From Halobacteriales archaeon QS_3_64_16 (GTDB lineage Archaea; Halobacteriota; Halobacteria; Halobacteriales; Halococcaceae), in assembly GCA_003021705.1 (NCBI GenBank), contig PXRJ01000051.1, positions 24,259 through 70,292 on the forward strand: DNA of 46,034 nucleotides, given 5' to 3'. Positions 14,999-22,723 of this stretch are shown here, piece by piece. The notes beneath the pieces were generated by a model. It worked only from the letters and a program-made list of their open reading frames with translations, had not been told where the DNA came from and searched no databases. Position 1 is the stretch's first letter, and each line of letters starts with the position of its first letter. The position numbers and the translations under genes are program-made.

Positions 14999-16633
14999 AT
15001 GATTTCCCGGCTGCTTTTGGGGTGCGGATCGATCGGTCACGCGATCGTCGATACCGTCGCCGAGCGGCCGGGCTCGCTGCTGGTGTTGAGCGAGGACGTC
15101 GAACGCGTCGAAGCCCTGCGGGACGGGGGGGTCGCCGCCGAACGCGCCGACCCGACGAACCCGGTCGCGATCCGCGGGATCACCCGACCGGTCGATGTCC
15201 TGTTGGTCGTCGGCGACGATCCCGAGACGAACCTCGCGGCCGCCCGCGCAGGCCGGGATGCCTACCCCGACGCGCTGGTGGTCGCCTACGCTGGCTCGGA
15301 CCCCTCCGTCGAGACCACCGACCGAATCGCGGCAATCGCCGATCGGGTGCTCGATCCCGGCTCGATTCTCGCGACGGACTTACTCGAACGCAGCGGCGAG
15401 AAGGGCCTTCGCCTCCGGCGACTCAGACGCGTCCTCGGAACCATCGAGGGTACGCTCGCGGTCGTCGCCCACGACAACCCCGATCCCGACGCGATCGCGA
15501 GTGCGATCGCCCTCGCACGGATCGCAGAGGCCATCGGGCGCGACGCGGAGATATGTTACTTCGGGGACATCTCCCACCAAGAGAACCGCGCGTTCGTCAA
15601 TCTACTCGACTTAGAGCTCGTGAACTTAGGTAGCGAGGCCGACCTGGGAGAGTACGGCGGGTTCGCGCTGGTCGATCACTCCCGGCCGGGGGCCAACGAC
15701 GGCCTCCCCGAGGATACCCCGATCGACGTCGTGATCGATCACCACCCGCCCCGCGCGCCCGTCGAAGCCCGTTTCGTCGACCTGCGCAGTGACGTCGGCG
15801 CGACCTCGACCCTTCTCGTGGATTACCTCCGGGGGCTGGGTATCAAGCCTGATACCTCAGTCGCGACGGGACTGCTCTATGGGATCCGCGTCGATACGAA
15901 GGACTTCGCCAGGGAGGTCTCAGCGATGGATTTCGAAGCCGCGGCGTACCTCCAGCCCCGCTCGGACGGGGACATCTTAGAGCAGGTCGAAGCGCCCAGC
16001 GTGAGCGCGGAGACCGTAGAGATCATCGCCCGGGCCATCCGCAATCGCGAACTGCGGGACACGGTGCTCACGAGCAACGTCGGCCGGCTGGCCGATCGGG
16101 ACGCACTCGCCCAGGCCGCCGACCAGCTGCTCGGATTGGGCGAAGTGAGTACGACGCTGATCTATGGTTTTCAGGACGGAACGATCTACGTCTCCGCCCG
16201 GGCGCGCGGGACCGAACTCGATCTGGGCGAAACTCTGAGGGATGCCTTCGAGGAGATCGGTAGTGCCGGCGGCCACGCCGGGATGGCCGGCGCACAGATC
16301 CCACTGGGTATCCTTGCCGAGGTCGAAGACGACGGGGAACCGCTCGCGGAAATCGTCCACGACGTGATTACCGCTCGGTTCTACGGGGCGCTGCGATCCC
16401 GGCCGACCTGGGACTCGGCGCTCGCCGCCGACGATACCGACGACAGCGATAGCACCGGTCGCTACGCCGACGGTGAGATCGACTCCGGCGGGAACCCGGC
16501 AGGTGATCTCGGTCGGGCTTCCGACACCGGCGAGGACGCCGACGACGGGGTGGACTCGGGCATCGGTCTCGATGTCGACGCCGGCGAGCGCGAGGGCGAT
16601 AGTATCGATACCGATGTCGGCGGCCTCGAGTGA
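14999..16633 (+). CDS. TrkA-N domain / DHH phosphoesterase fusion
   Basis: A 544-residue protein. Residues 1-130 form a TrkA-N/RCK nucleotide-binding domain (RLLLGCGSIGHAIV). Residues about 150-320 are a DHH phosphoesterase: AHDNPDPDAIASAIAL, LVDHSRPG, VVIDHHPPRAP (the Asp-His-His motif). Residues about 370-470 are DHHA1 with SAGGHAGMAGAQIP. The last 80 residues are an acidic, Asp/Gly/Ser-rich tail. Such fusions may hydrolyse cyclic dinucleotides or small nucleotides and be controlled by NAD or a similar ligand; the substrate is unknown. Two starts are possible: ATG 14999, and GTG 14981, which is 25-30 bases from TATATA (14951-14956). I prefer 14999 because the domain starts there. Confidence 0.86.
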   Translation: MISRLLLGCGSIGHAIVDTVAERPGSLLVLSEDVERVEALRDGGVAAERADPTNPVAIRGITRPVDVLLVVGDDPETNLAAARAGRDAYPDALVVAYAGSDPSVETTDRIAAIADRVLDPGSILATDLLERSGEKGLRLRRLRRVLGTIEGTLAVVAHDNPDPDAIASAIALARIAEAIGRDAEICYFGDISHQENRAFVNLLDLELVNLGSEADLGEYGGFALVDHSRPGANDGLPEDTPIDVVIDHHPPRAPVEARFVDLRSDVGATSTLLVDYLRGLGIKPDTSVATGLLYGIRVDTKDFAREVSAMDFEAAAYLQPRSDGDILEQVEAPSVSAETVEIIARAIRNRELRDTVLTSNVGRLADRDALAQAADQLLGLGEVSTTLIYGFQDGTIYVSARARGTELDLGETLRDAFEEIGSAGGHAGMAGAQIPLGILAEVEDDGEPLAEIVHDVITARFYGALRSRPTWDSALAADDTDDSDSTGRYADGEIDSGGNPAGDLGRASDTGEDADDGVDSGIGLDVDAGEREGDSIDTDVGGLE

Positions 16634-16782
16634 GAGCTGTGGCCGACTCGTTTTCGATTCTCCAGCGCGGGAGTTCTCGTGCTACCGTTGCCCTCGGCTC
16701 GGGCAACTGAGACGCGTGCTACAGCGAGAGCCGGCTACTGCCGGCCGGTGGGTTTTTCTCGCCGCCGGCCTCTCTCACCGGC

Positions 16783-17583
16783 ATGGAGTCGACCGACGGC
16801 AAGCCACGCGTACTCGACTATATGACGCGTGAGGTCGCGACGGTCTCGCCGGACGACACCGTCAAAGACGTCGCCCAGCGGATCGCCGAAAGCGAGGAAC
16901 ACAGCGGCTTTCCTGTGACCGACGGCCGTCGGTGCGAAGGGTTCGTGACTGCCCGTGACCTGCTGCTCGCTTCCGAGGAGGAACTCATCTTCAAGGTGAT
17001 GAGCGAAGAGTTGTTGGTGGCGCATCCGAAGATGAGCCTCCGGGACGCTGCCCGCGTCATTCTCCGGTCGGGCATCCAGAAACTGCCCGTCGTCGACGAC
17101 GCGGGCAACCTCGTGGGGATCATCTCGAACACCGACGTGATCCGCAGCCAGATCGAACGGGCAACCCCCCAGAAAGTCGATAAGCTGACGCGCACGCTGG
17201 AAAACATCCACGACATCACCGCCAGCGATCACCACCGGAAGGTCTCGCTCGCGGAGCTGACACCCACCCAGAACCGGGTATACGCCGACGAGCTCGAGGG
17301 TCGCTCTTACGAACTCGAGAACCGGCTGGCCGAACCGCTGGTCGTGATCGACAACGACGGCGACTTGCTGTTGGCGGATGGCCACCACCGCGTGAAGGCC
17401 GCCGACGGGCTGGGGATCGAGGTGATGGACGCCTACGTGATCGTCCTCGACGAGCCCGTCGAGTTGGGCATGGCCCGCACCGCCAGTGAAGAGGATCTCG
17501 AATCCATCACGGACATCGAGGAGGTCGATTACGCCCAACATCCACTCGTCGAGACGGTCAATCGCCTCCAGGAGTTCGAATAA
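16783..17583 (+). CDS. Protein with two CBS domains and a ParB-like domain
   Basis: A 266-residue soluble protein. The first CBS domain spans about residues 8-65 (DYMTREVATVSPDDTVKDVA, GFPVTDGRRCEGFVTARDLL) and the second 72-132 (LRDAARVILRSGIQKLPVVD, GNLVGIISNTDVIRS). A ParB/sulfiredoxin-like domain follows at 150-235, with PLVVIDNDGDLLLADGHHR and VKAADGLGIEVM. The CBS pair is expected to bind an adenine nucleotide and the third domain may bind nucleotide or DNA. It starts at ATG 16783. It sits 87 bases upstream of the mutase gene on the same strand, so it could report energy state for that pathway (inference). Confidence 0.83.
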   Translation: MESTDGKPRVLDYMTREVATVSPDDTVKDVAQRIAESEEHSGFPVTDGRRCEGFVTARDLLLASEEELIFKVMSEELLVAHPKMSLRDAARVILRSGIQKLPVVDDAGNLVGIISNTDVIRSQIERATPQKVDKLTRTLENIHDITASDHHRKVSLAELTPTQNRVYADELEGRSYELENRLAEPLVVIDNDGDLLLADGHHRVKAADGLGIEVMDAYVIVLDEPVELGMARTASEEDLESITDIEEVDYAQHPLVETVNRLQEFE

Positions 17584-17670
17584 CCCCGCTTCGCAACCGG
17601 AAGACGGGACGAGCGGCCAGCCGAGTCCGAGCGGGGGAATACTCTTTGTGGTCGGCGCGAATATCGACGT

Positions 17671-19374
17671 ATGTTCGACGAGGACGATCTCAAGCAAATC
17701 CGCGACTCGCGCGCCGACTGGGAGGAAGAAACTCTCGATCCGGCCTTAGACGCCTACGGCGAGCGCAAGGACCGCTTCGCGACGGTCTCGAATCACGGCG
17801 TCGATCGGATCTATACCCCCGAGGACGTCGCCGACCTCGATTACAATGGTGATCTGGGCTTTCCGGGCGAGTACCCCTATACGCGGGGCGTGTACCCGAC
17901 GATGTATCGCGGCCGGTCCTGGACGATGCGCCAGTTCGCCGGCTTCGGCACGGCCACGGAGACCAACGAGCGATTCCAGTACCTGATCGACCAGGGCCAG
18001 ACCGGCCTGTCGACTGCCTTCGATATGCCCAGTCTTATGGGGATGGACTCGGACGACCCGATGAGCGCGGGCGAGGTAGGGAAAGAAGGCGTCGCGGTCG
18101 ATACCCTACGGGATATGGAAGTCCTCTTCGAGGGCATCGACGTCGGTGACGTGTCGACGAGTTTCACGATCAACCCGTCCGCACCCGTCATTTATGCGAT
18201 GTATATCGCGCTGGCCGACCAGCAAGGCGTGCCCCGCGAGGAAATCAAGGGCACTCTGCAGAACGACATGCTGAAGGAGTTCATCGCCCAGAAGGAGTGG
18301 GTTATCCCGCCCGAACCATCACTCGACTTAGTGACCGATACGATCGAGTTCGCCGCTTCCCAGACCCCGAAGGTGAGTCCCGTCTCGATCTCGGGCTATC
18401 ACATCCGAGAGGCCGGTTCGACCGCCGTCCAGGAACTCGCCTTCACGCTCGCCGATGGCTTCGCCTACGTCGAGGCGACGATGGAGCGGGGCCTCGCGGT
18501 CGACGACTTCGCTCCCCAACTCTCCTTTTTTTTCAACTCGCATAACTCGCTGTTCGAGGAAGTGGCGAAGTTCCGGGCCGCTCGGCGGATCTACGCCCGG
18601 ATCATGGACGAGCGCTACGACGCTGAGGAGCCGCGCTCGAAACAACTGAAATTCCACACCCAGACCGCCGGCCAGTCACTCACCGCCCAGCAACCCTTGA
18701 ACAATGTCGTCCGGGTAACGATCCAGGCCTTAGCGGGGGTTCTCGGCGGGACGCAAAGCCTCCATACGAATAGCTACGACGAGGCACTGGCCCTTCCCTC
18801 CGAGGACGCGGTGCGGGTCGCGCTCCGTACCCAGCAGATCATCGCCGAGGAGTCCGGCGCGGCGGATATCGTTGATCCCTTGGGTGGAAGCTTCGCGGTC
18901 GAATCGCTCACCGACGAGGTCGAGGAAGAAGCGACCGCCTACATCGAGGAGATCGCCGAACTAGGTGATGGGTCGATCAGGGACGGGGTGCTGCGGGGAA
19001 TCGAAGAGGGCTACTTCCACCGGGAGATCCAGGACGCCTCCTACGAGTACCAGGAGCGCGTCGAAACGAACGAGGAGATCGTCGTCGGGCTGAACAAGTA
19101 CTCCCAAGGGGGCGAGGACGATCGCCTCGAACTACTGCACGTCGGCGAGGAAGTAGAACAGCGCCAGCACGATCGCTTAGAGGACGTGAAAGACGAGCGC
19201 GACGAGGAGAGGGTCGCGGAAGCCCTCAATACCCTCGACGAGGCGATCGAGAGCGACGAGAACGTCATGGGCCCGATTATCGAGGCGGTGAAAGCCTACG
19301 CGACGATGGGCGAGATCATGGCGGTCTTCGAGGAGGAGTATGGGGCCTACCAGGAGACGATCGGGCTGGCCTGA
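17671..19374 (+). CDS. mcmA: Methylmalonyl-CoA mutase, large (catalytic) subunit without B12 domain
   Basis: A 567-residue enzyme that interconverts methylmalonyl-CoA and succinyl-CoA using adenosylcobalamin. The sequence shows the family's barrel landmarks: FPGEYPYTRGVYPTMYRGRS, WTMRQFAGFGTATETNERFQ, TGLSTAFDMPSLMGMDSDDP, SGYHIREAGSTAVQELAFTL and LNNVVRVTIQALAGVLGGTQ. There is no cobalamin-binding domain (DxHxxG) in this chain, as is normal for the split archaeal enzyme; the small subunit must lie elsewhere. The C-terminal 60 residues are charged and acidic. It starts at ATG 17671 with an AATACTCTTT promoter about 27 bases upstream. The pathway serves propionate and odd-chain or branched acids. 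Confidence 0.93.
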   Translation: MFDEDDLKQIRDSRADWEEETLDPALDAYGERKDRFATVSNHGVDRIYTPEDVADLDYNGDLGFPGEYPYTRGVYPTMYRGRSWTMRQFAGFGTATETNERFQYLIDQGQTGLSTAFDMPSLMGMDSDDPMSAGEVGKEGVAVDTLRDMEVLFEGIDVGDVSTSFTINPSAPVIYAMYIALADQQGVPREEIKGTLQNDMLKEFIAQKEWVIPPEPSLDLVTDTIEFAASQTPKVSPVSISGYHIREAGSTAVQELAFTLADGFAYVEATMERGLAVDDFAPQLSFFFNSHNSLFEEVAKFRAARRIYARIMDERYDAEEPRSKQLKFHTQTAGQSLTAQQPLNNVVRVTIQALAGVLGGTQSLHTNSYDEALALPSEDAVRVALRTQQIIAEESGAADIVDPLGGSFAVESLTDEVEEEATAYIEEIAELGDGSIRDGVLRGIEEGYFHREIQDASYEYQERVETNEEIVVGLNKYSQGGEDDRLELLHVGEEVEQRQHDRLEDVKDERDEERVAEALNTLDEAIESDENVMGPIIEAVKAYATMGEIMAVFEEEYGAYQETIGLA

Positions 19375-19451
19375 ACGCGTTCGGGGTGCGATCGGGGTAT
19401 GAAGCTCGGACCGGCGGAAGACGTTTACTTCGGTCGTGAATACCTCAACCC

Positions 19452-19886
19452 ATGAGCCGGACCCGCTCGACCCCGCGACTCGGTTCGGAGGAGGTGCAGG
19501 TACTCCGTCATGTCCTTTCGGGGTATCCGGTTCGATTGGCCGTCGTCTTCGGCTCGGAAGTACGCGGCGATGCCCACTCGACGAGCGATATCGACCTCGC
19601 CGTCGAGTTCGAAGCGTCCCTCGAAGACTCGAACACGGACGCTCGCCTGGATCTCATCGCCGACGTGGCCTCAACACTCGGCCGGAACGCGGTCGATATA
19701 GCTGATTTAGGCACGATGCGGCCGGTAGTGGGAGAGTCCGCACTCGAAGAGGGACTCGTCCTCGTCGGTAGCGCCGAACGTGCCGAGCGCTACCGCGAGG
19801 CGTTCGAGCGACTAAGCGAGGCCCCGGATCGAACGCGAGGCGAGCGATTCGATGCCGTGCTCGACCGAACCGCAGATCTCGTCTGA
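19452..19886 (+). CDS. mntA: MNT-type nucleotidyltransferase antitoxin (MntA-like)
   Basis: A 144-residue protein of the minimal nucleotidyltransferase family. The active-site motif is FGSEVRGDAHSTSDIDLAVE, with Gly34-Ser35 and the metal-binding pair Asp46 and Asp48. A third acidic residue is expected in the following strand (NAVDIADLG). Its stop codon overlaps the first base of the next gene, a HepT-type HEPN RNase gene, so this is the antitoxin of a classic MNT-HEPN module. In studied systems the antitoxin AMPylates a Tyr of the HEPN toxin. It starts at ATG 19452. Its frame and catalytic residues are intact, unlike its partner. Confidence 0.86.
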   Translation: MSRTRSTPRLGSEEVQVLRHVLSGYPVRLAVVFGSEVRGDAHSTSDIDLAVEFEASLEDSNTDARLDLIADVASTLGRNAVDIADLGTMRPVVGESALEEGLVLVGSAERAERYREAFERLSEAPDRTRGERFDAVLDRTADLV

Positions 19887-20322
19887 TGGACGAACGAACC
19901 GCCGAGCGGATCGTCGAAAAAGCCGAATACCTCCGCGATAGTCTCGAAATCCTCGCTCGGAAACAGTCACTGAATAAGGCCGCCTACCTCGCCGACAGGG
20001 AATCACGAGATGTCGTCGAGCGGCGTTTCGAGACGGCGATTAAGCGTGTACCGACATCGCAAGTCTACTCCTGAAATCGGCCGGCGAGCACGTTCCGGAA
20101 GTGTACGCCGACCGGATGCACGCACTCGTCGATATCGACGTACTATCGCCCTTGCTCGGCGATCGTATGGCGTCCACGGTCGGTTTCCGCAACGTTCTGG
20201 CTCACCGATACGGACCGGACGTAGACGAAGATGTAGTATACGAGAACTTGCAGGATCTAACCCGCTTTCATGAGTATCTCACTGCCGTCCACGATTACCT
20301 CGATAGGCGAGATGCATTGTAA
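19886..20322 (+). pseudogene. hepT: HepT-like HEPN RNase toxin, one-base frameshift
   Basis: The first frame starts ATG 19886 and reads AERIVEKAEYLRDSLEILAR up to FETAI near 20041, where it shifts. Restoring one base (G) gives EACTDIASLLLKSAGEHVPE, which continues into VYADRMHALVDIDVLSPLLG and on to the stop at 20322. The HEPN catalytic motif R-x4-H-x-Y is intact (FRNVLAHRYGPD). The repaired toxin is about 145 residues, normal for HepT. The antitoxin gene just upstream is intact. Either the base loss inactivates the toxin or it is a sequencing error; nothing else in the gene is decayed. Confidence 0.8.
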
Positions 20323-20480
20323 TTGCCCCGTCCGCCGGTCGATCCACTGGTCAGTATCCTGTGACGGCAATCCAGATATCGATTCGCCGGTCACGATCGA
20401 AGGGGAGCCAGGATGGTATCCGATGGTAGCCAACGGGCCTGTCGCGATTTTTTCGTTGATGATCGACGCCGTACGACGGG

Positions 20481-20490
20481 TAATCTTTAT
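20481..20490 (+). promoter_or_regulatory. TATA box of the acs gene
   Basis: TAATCTTTAT lies 27-36 bases before ATG 20517. It fits an archaeal promoter for a leaderless or near-leaderless transcript. Confidence 0.5.
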
Positions 20491-20516
20491 CCTCTCGGTA
20501 GACGACCGACGAACGT

Positions 20517-22502
20517 ATGTCAAGCGACGACGGGGATCTGGAGACGAGCCTCGAGGACGCCGAGGAGTTCGACCCACCGGAAAAATTCGTCGAACAAGCC
20601 AACGCTACCGACGAGGGGATCTACGAGGAGTTCGAGGAGAACTGGCCGGAGTGTTGGGAGAACGCGGCTGAGTTACTCGACTGGGACAGCGACTACGACC
20701 AAGTCCTGGACGACTCGAACGAGCCGTTCTACGAGTGGTTCACCGGCGGGAAACTCAACGCTTCGTATAACTGCATCGATCGCCATGTCGAGGCAGGTCG
20801 GGGCGATGAGGTCGCCATCCAGTGGGTCGGCGAACCGGAAGACGAAGACGACCGCGCGGTTACCTACGACGACCTCCTCGAGGAGGTCGAGGCCTTCGCC
20901 GCTTCGCTGCAGGAGTTGGGGATCGAGGAAGGCGAAGTCCTCACGCTCCACATGCCGATGATCCCCGAGTTGCCGGTCGCGATGCTCGCCTGTGCCCGGA
21001 TCGGCGTCCCCCATTCAGTAGTCTTCGCGGGCTTTTCGGCCGAGGCCCTCGCAACGCGGATGAACTCCGCGGACTCCGAATACTTGGTCACTTGCGATGG
21101 GTACTACCGCCGCGGGGATACCCTCGATCACATCGAGAAGGCAGAGGAAGCCATAGATAGCGTCGAACACGAGGTCTCCGATGCCGTCGTCGTGAACCGC
21201 CTCGGCGAAGACGGTTCCGAGGCCGATCTCGATACCGACCAGCACGACTACGAATCGCTGCTCGCCGACCACGAGGGCGCGACGGTCGAGCCCGTTGAGC
21301 GCGACGCCGAGGACATGCTATTTTTGATGTATACCTCGGGCACGACCGGCGCGCCCAAAGGCATCAAACACACTACCGGCGGGTATCTCTCCTGGGCCGC
21401 CTGGACGTCCCATGCGGTCCTCGATCTCGAGGCCGACGATACGTACTTCTGTACGGCCGATATCGGCTGGATTACCGGCCACTCCTACATCGTCTACGGA
21501 CCGCTCGCGCTCGGGTCGACGACGGTGATGTACGAGGGCACGCCCGACCATCCCGACCGGGATCGCCTCTGGGAGATCGTCGAGGAGTACGAATGCGATC
21601 AGTTCTACACCGCACCGACGGCCATCCGTGCGTTCATGAAGTGGGGGTCGGAGTATCCCGAGGAGCACGATCTGTCCTCGCTGCGCCTCTTAGGTACTGT
21701 GGGCGAACCGATCAACCCCCGGCCCTGGAAGTGGTACTACCAGCACATCGGCGGCAGGGAGTGTCCGGTCGTCGATACGTGGTGGCAGACCGAGACCGGC
21801 GGGATGATGGTCACCACCCTCCCGGGCGTGAAGAAAATGAAACCCGGCGCAGCGGGCCCGGCGCTGCCCGGTCTCGACATCCGCATCGTCGACTCGGAGG
21901 GTGATCCCGTTGAGGGCGGCGACGCCGGCTATCTCACTGTCCACAAGCCCTGGCCCGGCATGCTACGCACCGTGTACGGCAACGACGAGCGCTACGTCGA
22001 GGAGTTCTGGGCGGAATACTCGGATGAAGAGGCCGACGACTGGGTCTACTTCCCCGAGGACGGTGCGGGCATCGACGAGGAGGGCTATATCACCGTACTC
22101 GGTCGGGTCGACGACACGATGAACGTCTCGGGTCATCGCATCGGGACCGCCGAGGTCGAGAACGCCGCCGTCGAAGTCCACGGCGTCGCCGAGGCCGCGG
22201 TCGTCGGCGCGGAGGACGAACAGAAGGGTGAGGCAGTGTACGTCTATACCATCACCGAGGAGGGCCAGGCCGAAACCGACGACCTCCGCCAGCAGATCGT
22301 CGCGAGCGTCGAGGACGCGATCGGTCCCTTCGCTCGGCCCCAGGAGGTCGTCTTCGCACCCGACCTACCGAAGACCCGCTCGGGCAAGATCATGCGCCGC
22401 CTGCTCGAGGACGTCGCGAACGACAACGATCTCGGCGACACTTCGACGCTTCGCAACCCCGAGATCGTCGAGGAGATCCAGGGCCAGGCCAGCGCGGACT
22501 GA
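20517..22502 (+). CDS. acs: Acetyl-coenzyme A synthetase
   Basis: A 661-residue enzyme, the normal length for Acs, that activates acetate with ATP and CoA through acetyl-AMP. The N-terminal ACAS region has FYEWFTGGKLNASYNCIDRH. The AMP-binding motif is MYTSGTTGAPKGIKHTTGGY (around residue 271), followed by FCTADIGWITGHSYIVYGPL and DTWWQTETGGMMVT. The C-terminal mobile domain contains GRVDDTMNVSGHRIGTAEVE and TRSGKIMRRLLEDVA with the catalytic Lys624, a site often acetylated. The ATG at 20517 is fixed by a TATA element. It stands upstream of a Liv-type transporter, and the mutase gene is nearby, suggesting acid-activation metabolism. Propionate may also be used. Confidence 0.95.
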   Translation: MSSDDGDLETSLEDAEEFDPPEKFVEQANATDEGIYEEFEENWPECWENAAELLDWDSDYDQVLDDSNEPFYEWFTGGKLNASYNCIDRHVEAGRGDEVAIQWVGEPEDEDDRAVTYDDLLEEVEAFAASLQELGIEEGEVLTLHMPMIPELPVAMLACARIGVPHSVVFAGFSAEALATRMNSADSEYLVTCDGYYRRGDTLDHIEKAEEAIDSVEHEVSDAVVVNRLGEDGSEADLDTDQHDYESLLADHEGATVEPVERDAEDMLFLMYTSGTTGAPKGIKHTTGGYLSWAAWTSHAVLDLEADDTYFCTADIGWITGHSYIVYGPLALGSTTVMYEGTPDHPDRDRLWEIVEEYECDQFYTAPTAIRAFMKWGSEYPEEHDLSSLRLLGTVGEPINPRPWKWYYQHIGGRECPVVDTWWQTETGGMMVTTLPGVKKMKPGAAGPALPGLDIRIVDSEGDPVEGGDAGYLTVHKPWPGMLRTVYGNDERYVEEFWAEYSDEEADDWVYFPEDGAGIDEEGYITVLGRVDDTMNVSGHRIGTAEVENAAVEVHGVAEAAVVGAEDEQKGEAVYVYTITEEGQAETDDLRQQIVASVEDAIGPFARPQEVVFAPDLPKTRSGKIMRRLLEDVANDNDLGDTSTLRNPEIVEEIQGQASAD

Positions 22503-22690
22503 GCGGTCGCCGACGCGGTCTCGATATTTTAAGCTATCGTTATAGCGCTACGAGAGAGACGAGCAGTGCCCTCCCTGACTACCGTGCTCGCGACCGAGTT
22601 ACACCATCGAGCGAACCCGAATCCACTCATCTGTTTTCAGTGTTTCCCTTGATAGATAACCGTGTTAATGCGATACTTGCCAACTAGCAC

Positions 22691-22704
22691 AAGGGTTATT
22701 ACTC
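22691..22704 (+). promoter_or_regulatory. Promoter of the ABC transporter operon
   Basis: The TTATTACT-containing sequence AAGGGTTATTACTC lies 20-33 bases before ATG 22724. The 222-base gap to the acs stop suggests the transporter operon has its own promoter. Confidence 0.48.
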
Positions 22705-22723
22705 TGGTCCCTCGTTATCATTC

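Noticed and set aside
16735-17697. Minus-strand frame of 320 codons
   Set aside because: It is the exact antisense of the CBS-ParB gene, whose domains are clear. Long antisense frames are expected at this GC content.
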